DNA from: Massilia sp. PAMC28688
GTDB taxonomy: Bacteria > Pseudomonadota > Gammaproteobacteria > Burkholderiales > Burkholderiaceae_D
NCBI RefSeq assembly: GCF_019443445.1
Contig: NZ_CP080378.1
Coordinates: 1,736,001-1,800,000, forward strand
Length of the DNA stretch: 64,000 nucleotides
Reading direction: 5' to 3'
Shown: one piece after another, positions 46,455-54,763 of the stretch
How positions within the stretch are numbered: the first letter of the stretch is position 1
How the letters are laid out: each line of letters begins with the position of its first letter
Program-made: the position numbers and the translations under genes
Notes under the pieces: model-generated
What the model was told of the DNA's origin: nothing
What the model saw: the letters and a program-made list of their open reading frames with translations, nothing else
Database searches by the model: none

Positions 46455-48800
46455 ATGCGTACTCATACCTCTCCTTCCGCCCTCTTGATGGTGTTGCTCA
46501 GCGGGGCAATCCTGTCCGCCTGTGGCGGCGGTGGAGGCGGTAGTGACAGCGCCACGGCTGGTCCGGTGGCCGCCCCGGCCCCGGTCGCCACCCCCGCCCC
46601 CGCTGCAGACACGGCTGCGCCTGCGCCCGCTCCTTCGACCGTGGTGGCATTCACGACGGTCACCATGCCGGATGCCGAGAAGCCGGTCGTCGCTGATGCC
46701 GACACCCCGATGACCGCCGCCAATACCACTTCCAGCATGAACAAGGAAAAGGAAAAGGCAGCGCCACCGAAGACCATCGCCCCGACCACGGTCGCGCCTT
46801 CGGTGCCAACCGGTTCCGACGTGACCGATATCGTGTTCCAGAATCTTGGCACCACTGCCCAGACCAATGTCCCTGTCACCTTCGGCCATGTATTTGCCGA
46901 AGGCCACGTGAGCAATGTGCAAACCATCACCGGTCAGCTGCTCGATGGCAGCGCCGTCCCCCTGCAGGTCGATGTCAAGGCACGTCACCCGGACGGTTCG
47001 GTCCGCCACGCGATCATTTCCGCGCAGCTGTCCCAGCTCGCCACCGGCAGCACCACCATGAAGCTGATTGCCTCGGCCGCCACTGCTGCTGCCGGCGCCG
47101 TGTCGCCCGAATACCTGCTCAACGCCGGTTTTACCAGCAGTGTCAAGCTGGACCTGGCTGGGGTGAGCTATACGGCTTCCGCCGACAGCCTGCTGCGCAG
47201 CGGCAGCTACAAGACCTGGCTCTCGGGCGCGGTCAACAACGAGTGGCTGGTATCGGCGCCCCTGAAGACGGCCGCTGGCGTGGCCCACCCCCACCTGACC
47301 GCGCGCTTTGCCATCCGCGCGGCCACGGCGTCGCAGCGCGCCCGCGTGGACGTCACGATCGAGAACAACTGGGCCTTCGAGGCGGCGCCGCAAAACATTA
47401 CTTACGATGCACAGGTGGAAGTGGGCGGCCAGACCGTCTATACCAAGCTGGGCATGGCCCATTATCACCACGCCCGCTGGCGCAAGGTGTTCTGGTGGGG
47501 CGGCGAGCCGCAGGTCCACGTCAAGCACAATGTGGCTTATCTGCTGGCGACCAAAGCGGTTCCCAACTATGACCGCAGCATTGCCTTCACCGAGACCAAG
47601 CTTGCTTCATGGAAGAACGCATGGACCGGGACCAAGGTCGAGCCGATGGGTGTTGGCCTCTTGAATCCCTACATGCCGGCCACGGGCGGGCGCGACGAAC
47701 TGGGCCAGATGCCGGCCTGGACTGCAACCTACCTGCTGACCATGGACAAGCGCCTCAAGGATGTGGCATTGGGCACGGGCGACCTCGGTGGTAGCTGGTC
47801 CACGCACTACCGTGACCAGGTAACCGACCGCCCTGTCAGCATTCTGAACTACCCTTACATGACCGTGCTGGCACCGCGCACCGACACGCTCAACCCGGCC
47901 ACCAAGAAGTATGAGGCATTCCCGGCCTGCGCCACCTCGACCTCGTGCAGTACGCCGTACAGCCATGACACCTCGCACCAGGCCAGCATGGCGTATGTGC
48001 CCTACCTCGTCACTGGGGACTACTACTATCTCGAGGAATTGCAGTTCTGGGCCATGTACAACGTCTTTTCCGGCAACCCGGCTTATCGTGAACATAGCAA
48101 AGGTCTGGTCAAGTCTGACCAGGTCCGCGGCCAGGCCTGGAGCCTGCGCAGCCTGGCCGAAGCGGCCTACATCACCCCGGACAGCGATGTGCTCAAGTCC
48201 CATTTCGCTTCCTTCGTGAAGACCAACCTGGACTGGTACGACGCCAACTACACCAACAACCCAGGCGCCACCACGCTGGGCGTGCTGACCCACGGCTACG
48301 CCATCGCCTATGACAGCGGCACCGGTATCGCTCCATGGCAAGATGACTTCTTTACTGCCTCCATCGGCCGTCTGGTGGAACTGGGATTTAGCCAGGCCAA
48401 GCCGCTGTTGCAGTGGAAATCGAAGTTTGCCATCAACCGCATGACGGAAGCCGGTGCCTGCTGGGTAACCGGGTCGATCTACTCGCTGAAGGTACGCAGC
48501 ACGTCGACCGCCCCGTTCTACCCGACCGTCGCTCAGGCATGGAAGGCAAGCCACACGGCAGCATTCGCAGCCCTGCCTTGCGCTGGTACGGAAATGGCAG
48601 CGTCGCTCAAGCTGCGTGTTGGCGAAATGACGGGCTATTCGGGTGTGCACACGGGCTACCCGTCCAACATGCAGCCGGCCCTGGCCTACGCGGCCGACGC
48701 TATGGGAACCCATGGTGCAGCAGCCTGGAGCACGTTCATGAACCGCAGCGTCAAGCCCAATTATGGCCTGGGCCCGCAGTTCGCCATCGTGCCGCGCTAA
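46455..48800 (+). CDS. Lipoprotein with RIFT-barrel-like domain, paralogue 3 of 3
   Basis: 781 aa, ATG preceded by AGGA. Lipobox LSAC (Cys23) followed by a run of Gly (Gly24-29), then an about 95-residue Pro/Ala/Thr linker. The domain begins near NVPVTFGHVFAEGH (139-152) and carries all the family blocks: QVDVKARHPDGSVRHAI, NNWAFEAAPQN, YHHARWRKVFWWG, YMPATGGRDELG, YYYLEELQFWAMYN and GLVKSDQVRGQAWSLR. It is the most diverged copy at DNA level. Tail-to-tail overlap of 4 nt with the O-glycosylation ligase gene, sharing a terminator region. Confidence 0.85.
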   Translation: MRTHTSPSALLMVLLSGAILSACGGGGGGSDSATAGPVAAPAPVATPAPAADTAAPAPAPSTVVAFTTVTMPDAEKPVVADADTPMTAANTTSSMNKEKEKAAPPKTIAPTTVAPSVPTGSDVTDIVFQNLGTTAQTNVPVTFGHVFAEGHVSNVQTITGQLLDGSAVPLQVDVKARHPDGSVRHAIISAQLSQLATGSTTMKLIASAATAAAGAVSPEYLLNAGFTSSVKLDLAGVSYTASADSLLRSGSYKTWLSGAVNNEWLVSAPLKTAAGVAHPHLTARFAIRAATASQRARVDVTIENNWAFEAAPQNITYDAQVEVGGQTVYTKLGMAHYHHARWRKVFWWGGEPQVHVKHNVAYLLATKAVPNYDRSIAFTETKLASWKNAWTGTKVEPMGVGLLNPYMPATGGRDELGQMPAWTATYLLTMDKRLKDVALGTGDLGGSWSTHYRDQVTDRPVSILNYPYMTVLAPRTDTLNPATKKYEAFPACATSTSCSTPYSHDTSHQASMAYVPYLVTGDYYYLEELQFWAMYNVFSGNPAYREHSKGLVKSDQVRGQAWSLRSLAEAAYITPDSDVLKSHFASFVKTNLDWYDANYTNNPGATTLGVLTHGYAIAYDSGTGIAPWQDDFFTASIGRLVELGFSQAKPLLQWKSKFAINRMTEAGACWVTGSIYSLKVRSTSTAPFYPTVAQAWKASHTAAFAALPCAGTEMAASLKLRVGEMTGYSGVHTGYPSNMQPALAYAADAMGTHGAAAWSTFMNRSVKPNYGLGPQFAIVPR

Positions 48801-50182
48801 GCGGACCGTGGCCCGGCAAGGGGAAGCGCAAGCTTCCCTTTTTTTCTGCCCAGCCAGCCCTGCTTGGGCGGAAGCGGCGTCAGATCCTTGGAGGCCGCCG
48901 GCAGAATGCGCAGCCTGAGGACAACGATCAAGCCGAACATTGCGTACAGCATCTCGAAGTAAGCAAAACTAAGTCCCGCGCCGCCGAGGCAGAATGCGAA
49001 AATCGACAGCTGCAGCATCGACGCCAGATGGGCGATCCACGCCGTTTCCGCAAAACGGCGCGCCTCCAGCGTGATCTTCCTGGCACCCATGAATGCCAGG
49101 GCCAGGAAGCTCAGATAAATTCCGAGTCCGACAAAGCCATGGTCGCCCATCACCTGGAAATACACGCTGTGCGCGGCCCGGGCCGTGGTCGGATTAGGCA
49201 GCGCATCACCTGTATAAAAGAAGGGATACATGAAGAAGTCCTGGGACAGGCTGGCCCATACCGGGAAATATTCAAGGGCCTTGAAGCCGCCGCCGAAGAT
49301 CGGGTGGCGCATCGCCATGATGAAGCTGAGCTTCCATGCCGTCACGCGGCCCATGAAAGAGGCATCATCGCCAGCTTCACTGATGGTATCCATGCGCGAG
49401 GCCCAGTCGTCACTGACGATGTTCGACAGGGCGGCCACCAGGATGACGGTGAGGATCGCCAGCAAAATCTTGCGTTCGCTCTTGATGAACATATAGCCGG
49501 CAAGGCCCATCAAGGCCAGGAAGCCGCCCCGTGACTGGGTACCAATGATGGCCGCGACCAGCAAACCCATCAGGCCCAGCAGGCCCAGCCGGATCAGGTT
49601 GGAGCGCTGGCCATATTCACCCACCAGATAGCCGCACAGTGGGAGGATCATGACGAATGCCAGTGCCAGCTCGTTACGGTCGCCCAGGGCGTGGCCGTGG
49701 AACCCTGCAATCATGTGCCCGCCGCCACTGGCGACAAATTTGAGCGCTTCGAGCCCCCCGTAAAAGCCGATCGAGGCCACCGCACACCAGACAAAGAATT
49801 CCACATGCAGCTTTTTCTGGAGGACCAGCACAATGAAGACGAACAGCAGCATGACCTTGAAAAAGCGCACCCAGTATTCCCAGGCGATTTCCGGCAAGCC
49901 TTCCGTCATCACGGTCGATACCGTGGTCCAGAAAAAGAACAGAAAGATGACCCCGCCCAGCGCGCCAAACTGCACGCGCGGCTTGTCCTTCATCGCCAGG
50001 TAGCCAAGGATGGCGATGGCGGTAAAAATGAGGTTGTAGCGGATACCGACGCCCATGCCGTACAGCCAGGCGTTGGGAAAAAACATCGCGGTCCAGAACC
50101 ACATGCCCACGGCAATAAAAGGCCGGCGGGCCATGGCATACAGGATCAATGGCAGCAACGCCAGAAAGTACACATCACGCAT
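48797..50182 (-). CDS. XrtA-associated putative O-glycosylation ligase (O-antigen ligase/Wzy family)
   Basis: 461 aa, about 10-12 membrane helices. The start MRDVYFLALLPLILYAM, the segment AMFFPNAWLYGMG, and the large periplasmic loop GDRNELALAFVMILPLCGYL together with GTQSRGGFLAL and HSVYFQVMGDHGFVGL are the family hallmarks (TIGR03097). Known suggestion for the family: transfers glycans from lipid carrier to proteins, or polymerises repeat units. As no other Wzy is seen, it may also be the polymerase. The end KKGKLALPLAGPRSA is encoded through a terminator hairpin on the other strand. Overlaps the 40-aa gene upstream by 8 nt. Confidence 0.9.
   Translation of the reverse strand: MRDVYFLALLPLILYAMARRPFIAVGMWFWTAMFFPNAWLYGMGVGIRYNLIFTAIAILGYLAMKDKPRVQFGALGGVIFLFFFWTTVSTVMTEGLPEIAWEYWVRFFKVMLLFVFIVLVLQKKLHVEFFVWCAVASIGFYGGLEALKFVASGGGHMIAGFHGHALGDRNELALAFVMILPLCGYLVGEYGQRSNLIRLGLLGLMGLLVAAIIGTQSRGGFLALMGLAGYMFIKSERKILLAILTVILVAALSNIVSDDWASRMDTISEAGDDASFMGRVTAWKLSFIMAMRHPIFGGGFKALEYFPVWASLSQDFFMYPFFYTGDALPNPTTARAAHSVYFQVMGDHGFVGLGIYLSFLALAFMGARKITLEARRFAETAWIAHLASMLQLSIFAFCLGGAGLSFAYFEMLYAMFGLIVVLRLRILPAASKDLTPLPPKQGWLGRKKGKLALPLAGPRSA
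48821..48845 (+). terminator. Terminator of paralogue 3, lying inside the ligase gene end
   Basis: GGGAAGC (48821-48827), loop GCAA, GCTTCCC (48832-48838), then seven Ts. It is 20 nt after the lipoprotein stop and inside the 3' end of the convergent ligase gene. Confidence 0.85.
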
Positions 50183-50297
50183 CGGGCGACTTTACCTTCT
50201 TCTTCTTTTTACTTGGCAAAGCGCCATCTTCGCGTAGTGCCCAGAAGCACAAGTACACGACGCCGAGCAGGTTGCCTGCCCACAGAATCGTTTCCAT
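50175..50297 (-). CDS. Small membrane protein (40 aa) overlapping the ligase start
   Basis: 40 aa, ATG with AAGGA 7 nt upstream; a nearer ATG in another frame (AAGGATG) has no proper spacing. One hydrophobic helix, about residues 4-20 (ILWAGNLLGVVYLCFWAL), is followed by a basic tail with KKKKK. The stop lies 8 nt inside the ligase gene, a typical translational-coupling overlap. I do not recognise a family. It may be a partner or regulatory subunit of the ligase, or simply a leader peptide. Confidence 0.6.
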   Translation of the reverse strand: METILWAGNLLGVVYLCFWALREDGALPSKKKKKVKSPDA

Positions 50298-50371
50298 TGA
50301 TTCATCCTTGCAATTTTGATGTGCAGGTATTGTACCGGAGTCGACCCGTGATTCTTTTGGACATTACATAT

Positions 50372-50396
50372 GAAAATGGCCACTTTCGTGGCCATT
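50372..50396 (-). terminator. Terminator after the first M13 peptidase gene
   Basis: ATGGCCAC (50376-50383), loop TTTC, GTGGCCAT (50388-50395); read on the - strand it is followed by TTTTCAT. About 46 nt after the stop. Confidence 0.7.
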
Positions 50397-50441
50397 AATC
50401 AATTAGTTACAATTTTGCTTGCAACCGTCCATTGTAAATAC

Positions 50442-52511
50442 TTACCAGATGATTACGCGGTCCTGAGGCGCCAGATACATCTTGTCGCCCGGTTTGGTGC
50501 CGAAGGCTTCATGGAAGGCAGGCTGGTTCAGCATGGTGCCGTTGGCGCGGAATTTGCCCGGCGAGTGCGGATCGGTTTTGATCTGTACCACCTGGGCAGC
50601 TTCGCGCATCTTGATGCGCCACACCTGGCCAAACCCCATGAAGAAACGCTGGTCGCCCGTCAAGCCATCGATCACCGGTGCCGGCTTGCCGCCCAAGGAC
50701 AGGCGGTAAGCCTTGTGCGCGATCGCCACGCCTGAATTGTCGCCAATGTTTTCGCCCAGCGTCAGCGCGCCATTGACGTTATACCCTGGCAGGGGCGAAT
50801 AGGCATCGTACTGCTTGACCAGCAAGTCGGCCTTGGCCTTGAACTTGGCCCGGTCCTCTGCCGTCCACCAGTCGCGCAGGTTGCCGTCGCCATCGTACTG
50901 GCTGCCCTGGTCATCGAAACCATGGCTGATCTCGTGGCCGATCACGCCGCCGATGGCGCCATAGTTCACCGCGTCGTCAGCCTGCATGTCAAAGAACGGC
51001 GGCTGCAGGATCGAGGCCGGGAACACGATTTCGTTCATCGCCGGATTGTAGTAGGCGTTGACCGTCTGCGGCGTCATGCCCCACTCTTCGCGGTCGATTG
51101 GCTTGCCCAGCTTGGCCACTTCGCGCTTGGTGGTGAACTGGGCAGCGCGCATCATGTTGCCAACCAGGTCGCCGCGCGAAATGGCCAGCGGGCCGTAATC
51201 GATCCACTTGTTCGGGTAGCCAATCTTGGGCGTGAACTTGGCCAGCTTGGCCTGCGCCTGCTTCTTGGTCTCGGGGCTCATCCAGTCGAGCGTGTCAATG
51301 CTCTGGCGATAGGCTTCCAGCAGATTCTTGACCAGCACTTCCATGCGCGCCTTGCGCTCGGCCGGGAAGTGCTTTTGCACGTACTGCTTGCCCACTGCCT
51401 CGCCCATCGCGCCTTCCACCACATTCACACCGCGCTTCCACAGCGGCTGGTTCTCGGTCACGCCGCTCAGGGTCGTGCCGTAGAAGGCGAACTTGGCGTC
51501 CACGAATGGCTTGGACAGGTAGCCGGCGAATTCGCGCACCAGCTGGTACTCGAAATACGCCTTCCAGGTATCGAGGTCGGTGCTTTTCAGCGCGCTGTTG
51601 AACCCCGTCAGGTAGCCGGGCTGGTTGACGATGATGTAATCGACCTTGTTGCCGATGCCGCTGGCAGCCAGCGCCGACGTCCAGTCATAGCCTGGGGTCA
51701 GTTCGCCCAGCTTCGCGACCGGCACCTTGTTGTACATCTTGACCGGATCGCGGTTCTCGACCTTGGACCACTGGGCCTTGGCCAGCTCCGTCTCCAGCGC
51801 CAGGATCTTCGCTGCCGCCTTGACCGGGTCCTTGTGGCCGACCATGCCAAGCATCTGCGCCACGTGCTTTTCGTATGCTGCGCGCACGGCCGACAGCTTG
51901 GCGTCGTCCTTGTTCAGGTAATAGTCGCGGTCGGGCATGCCCAGGCCACTCTGGTAGATATTGGCGGCGTAGCGGGTCGAGTCGCGCCCGTCCTGGCTGA
52001 TGTACAGCGCATACGGCACGCCCACGCCCATGCCCGACAGGTGCGAGATCAGGCCGGGGATCGCCTTCTTGTCGCGCATGGTGCGGATTCTGGTCAGCTC
52101 GCGTGCCAGCGGCTTGTAGCCCAGCTGCTCGCGCCGCGCTTCGTCCATGTAGCTGGCGTACAGGTCACCGATCTTGCGCGCTTCCGCGTCCGCCTTCTTG
52201 TCCTGCTGCGCGCCCTCGATGATGGCGCGGATCTGTGGCTGCACGTCGTCATACAGCTTGGCAAACGAACCCCAGCTCGATTTGTCGGCCGGGATCTCGG
52301 TGGTCTTGAGCCATTTGCCGGCCAGGTGATCAAAGAAATCATCTTGCGGGCGCACCGACGGGTCGATGTGCTGGATGTCGATGCCCGATAGTGGCGTCGC
52401 TGGCGCCGTGGTGGCGACGCCGGGTTTGGGCGCCGCCGGCGCGGCCGGCTGGGCCACGGCAAAGGCGGCCATCAGGCTCAGTGTCAGGGTGGAGAGCAGA
52501 TAGCGTTTCAT
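50442..52511 (-). CDS. pepO: M13-family zinc metallopeptidase, copy 1
   Basis: 689 aa from ATG 52511 with AGGAGGAA 6 nt upstream. Signal peptide MKRYLLSTLTLSLMAAFAVA. Neprilysin-like: zinc motif HEISH (526-530), second zinc ligand site GENIGD (587 Glu), substrate motif NAYYNP (N-A-Y), and the C-terminal CxxW replaced by VIIW. Periplasmic endopeptidase acting on small peptides. Very close to the next gene, so a tandem duplication. Confidence 0.95.
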   Translation of the reverse strand: MKRYLLSTLTLSLMAAFAVAQPAAPAAPKPGVATTAPATPLSGIDIQHIDPSVRPQDDFFDHLAGKWLKTTEIPADKSSWGSFAKLYDDVQPQIRAIIEGAQQDKKADAEARKIGDLYASYMDEARREQLGYKPLARELTRIRTMRDKKAIPGLISHLSGMGVGVPYALYISQDGRDSTRYAANIYQSGLGMPDRDYYLNKDDAKLSAVRAAYEKHVAQMLGMVGHKDPVKAAAKILALETELAKAQWSKVENRDPVKMYNKVPVAKLGELTPGYDWTSALAASGIGNKVDYIIVNQPGYLTGFNSALKSTDLDTWKAYFEYQLVREFAGYLSKPFVDAKFAFYGTTLSGVTENQPLWKRGVNVVEGAMGEAVGKQYVQKHFPAERKARMEVLVKNLLEAYRQSIDTLDWMSPETKKQAQAKLAKFTPKIGYPNKWIDYGPLAISRGDLVGNMMRAAQFTTKREVAKLGKPIDREEWGMTPQTVNAYYNPAMNEIVFPASILQPPFFDMQADDAVNYGAIGGVIGHEISHGFDDQGSQYDGDGNLRDWWTAEDRAKFKAKADLLVKQYDAYSPLPGYNVNGALTLGENIGDNSGVAIAHKAYRLSLGGKPAPVIDGLTGDQRFFMGFGQVWRIKMREAAQVVQIKTDPHSPGKFRANGTMLNQPAFHEAFGTKPGDKMYLAPQDRVIIW

Positions 52512-52574
52512 GGGGTGTTCCTCCTGTATTTGGCACAAATACTTTTATGGTTATATGTATGTCTCGTCTCAATG

Positions 52575-52600
52575 AAAAACGTCCCCGAGAACGGGGACGC
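52575..52600 (-). terminator. Terminator of the second M13 peptidase gene
   Basis: On the - strand CGTCCCCG (52592-52599 read in reverse), loop TTCT, CGGGGACG, then TTTTT. Lies between the tandem peptidase genes, so the two have separate transcripts or attenuated readthrough. Confidence 0.88.
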
Positions 52601-52633
52601 TTCCATTGTCTCATGCTGGCTTACGGATGCTGC

Positions 52634-54682
52634 TTACCAGATGATGACGCGGTCTTTTGGATCGAGGTACATCTTGTCGCCCGGCTTGACGCCGAACGCC
52701 TCGTAGAACGCCGGCTGGTTCTTCATGGTGCCGTTGGCGCGGAATTTGCCGGGCGAGTGCGGATCGGTCTTGACCTGCACGATCTGCTGGTCCTCACGCA
52801 TCTTCAGGCGCCATACCTGGCCAAAACCCATGAAGAAGCGCTGGTCGCCGGTCAGGCCATCGATCACCGGTGCCGGTTTGCCGTTCAGCGACAGGCGGTA
52901 AGCCTTGTGCGCAATCGCCACGCCAGAGTTGTCGCCGATGTTTTCACCCAGCGTCAGCGCGCCATTGACGTTATAACCGGGCAGCGGCGAGTAGCTGTTG
53001 TACTGCTTGACCAGCATGTCGGCCTTGGACTTGAACTTGGCACGGTCTTCCGCCGTCCACCAGTCGCGCAGGTTGCCGTCGCCGTCGTACTGGCTGCCGG
53101 AATCGTCAAAGCCGTGGCTGATCTCGTGGCCAATCACGCCGCCGATGGCGCCATAGTTCACCGCGTCGTCCGCGTTCATGTCAAAGAACGGCGGCTGCAG
53201 GATGGAGGCCGGGAACACGATCTCGTTCATGGTCGGGCTGTAGTAGGCGTTCACCGTCTGCGGCGTCATGCCCCACTCTTCCCGGTCAATCGGCTTGCCC
53301 AGCTTGTTGATGCCGCGCTGCACGCCAAACTGACTGGCGCGCATCATGTTGCCGACCAGGTCATCCGGTGCCACTTTCAGCGCCGAGTAATCGCGCCACT
53401 TGCTTGGGTAGCCGATCTTGGGGCGGAAGGTGGCCAGCTTGGCCTGCGCCTGCTTCTTGGTCTCCGGTCCCATCCAGTCAAGCGTGTCGATGCTCTGGCG
53501 GTACGCTTCCAAGAGGTTCTTGACCAGCACTTCCATGCGCGCCTTGCGCTCGGCCGGGAAGTGCTTTTGCACGTACTGTTTGCCCACCGCCTCGCCCATG
53601 GCGCCTTCCACCACGCCCACGCCGCGCTTCCACAGCGGCTGGTTCTCGGTCACACCGGTCAGGGTGGTGCCGTAAAAGTCGAAGTTCGCGTCCACGAAGT
53701 CCTTGGACAGGTACGGCGCGTAGCTGCGTACCAGCTGCCATTCAAAATACGACTTCCAGGTATCGAGATCGGTGTTTTTCAAGGCGTCGTTAAAGCCCGT
53801 GAGATAGCTTGGCTGGCCCACGATCACATAATCGACCTTGTTACCGATGCCCATGTCCTTGAGGGCGCGCGTCCAGTCGTAGCCGGGCGTCAGTTCACCG
53901 AGCTTGGCCACCGGTACCTTGTTGTAGCGCTTGACGGGGTCGCGCCGCTCGACGGCGGTCCAGTGGGCCTGCGCCAGTTCGGTCTCCAGGGCGACCACCG
54001 CCTTGGCAGCCTTGGCCGGATCCTTGTGGCCGGTCTTGGCCAGCATCTCCGCCACGTGCAGCTCGTACTTGGCCAGGGCGTTGGCCAGCTTGGCATCATC
54101 CTTTTTCAGGTAGTAATCGCGGTCCGGCAGACCCAGGCCGCTCTGGCTGACCGACACGGCATAGCGCTTGGAGTCGCGCGCGTCCTGGCTCACGTACAGG
54201 CCGTAAGGCGTGGTCACGCGGATGCGCGACAGATGCGAGATCAGGGCCGGCACCTCCTTCTTGTCCTTCAGGCCGCGGATCCTGGCCAGCTCGCCCTTCA
54301 ATGGCGAGTAGCCCAGTTTTTCGCGGCGCTCTTCATCCATGAAGCTGGTGTACATGTCACCGATCTTGCGCGCCTCGGTACCGGCCTTCTGGGTCTTGTC
54401 CTTCTGCGCCTGCTCGATGATGGCGCGGATCTGCGGCGTGGTGTCGTCGCGCAGCTTGGCAAACGATCCCCAGCTCGACTTGTCGGCCGGGATCTCCGTC
54501 GTCTTGAGCCACTTGCCGTTCAGGTGCGTGAAAAAGTCGTCCTGCACGCGCACTTCGGGATCGATGTACTGGACATCGATGCCGGAAACGGGGGCGCCGG
54601 CAGCCGGCGCCGGCGTGTCGGCCGCGTGGGCAAACGCCGCCATCAAACTCAGGGTCAGGGTAGAGAGGAGATATCGTTTCAC
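52634..54682 (-). CDS. pepO: M13-family zinc metallopeptidase, copy 2
   Basis: 682 aa from a GTG at 54682 (AAGGA 7 nt upstream), which gives VKRYLLSTLTLSLMAAFAHA, a signal peptide almost identical to that of copy 1. Same HEISHGFDD zinc motif and GENIGDNSG second motif; most of the two proteins aligns without gaps. Divergence is concentrated in the linker after the signal peptide and in loop regions. Probably periplasmic with similar substrates. Terminator at 52575-52600 closes this gene. Confidence 0.95.
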   Translation of the reverse strand: MKRYLLSTLTLSLMAAFAHAADTPAPAAGAPVSGIDVQYIDPEVRVQDDFFTHLNGKWLKTTEIPADKSSWGSFAKLRDDTTPQIRAIIEQAQKDKTQKAGTEARKIGDMYTSFMDEERREKLGYSPLKGELARIRGLKDKKEVPALISHLSRIRVTTPYGLYVSQDARDSKRYAVSVSQSGLGLPDRDYYLKKDDAKLANALAKYELHVAEMLAKTGHKDPAKAAKAVVALETELAQAHWTAVERRDPVKRYNKVPVAKLGELTPGYDWTRALKDMGIGNKVDYVIVGQPSYLTGFNDALKNTDLDTWKSYFEWQLVRSYAPYLSKDFVDANFDFYGTTLTGVTENQPLWKRGVGVVEGAMGEAVGKQYVQKHFPAERKARMEVLVKNLLEAYRQSIDTLDWMGPETKKQAQAKLATFRPKIGYPSKWRDYSALKVAPDDLVGNMMRASQFGVQRGINKLGKPIDREEWGMTPQTVNAYYSPTMNEIVFPASILQPPFFDMNADDAVNYGAIGGVIGHEISHGFDDSGSQYDGDGNLRDWWTAEDRAKFKSKADMLVKQYNSYSPLPGYNVNGALTLGENIGDNSGVAIAHKAYRLSLNGKPAPVIDGLTGDQRFFMGFGQVWRLKMREDQQIVQVKTDPHSPGKFRANGTMKNQPAFYEAFGVKPGDKMYLDPKDRVIIW

Positions 54683-54763
54683 AATGCGTCCTTTTGGGTG
54701 CAGGGTTATGGCGGGTGGCCGGTCGATCAGGGTCGGAATGTACAGCATTTTTTCACAAGACTT

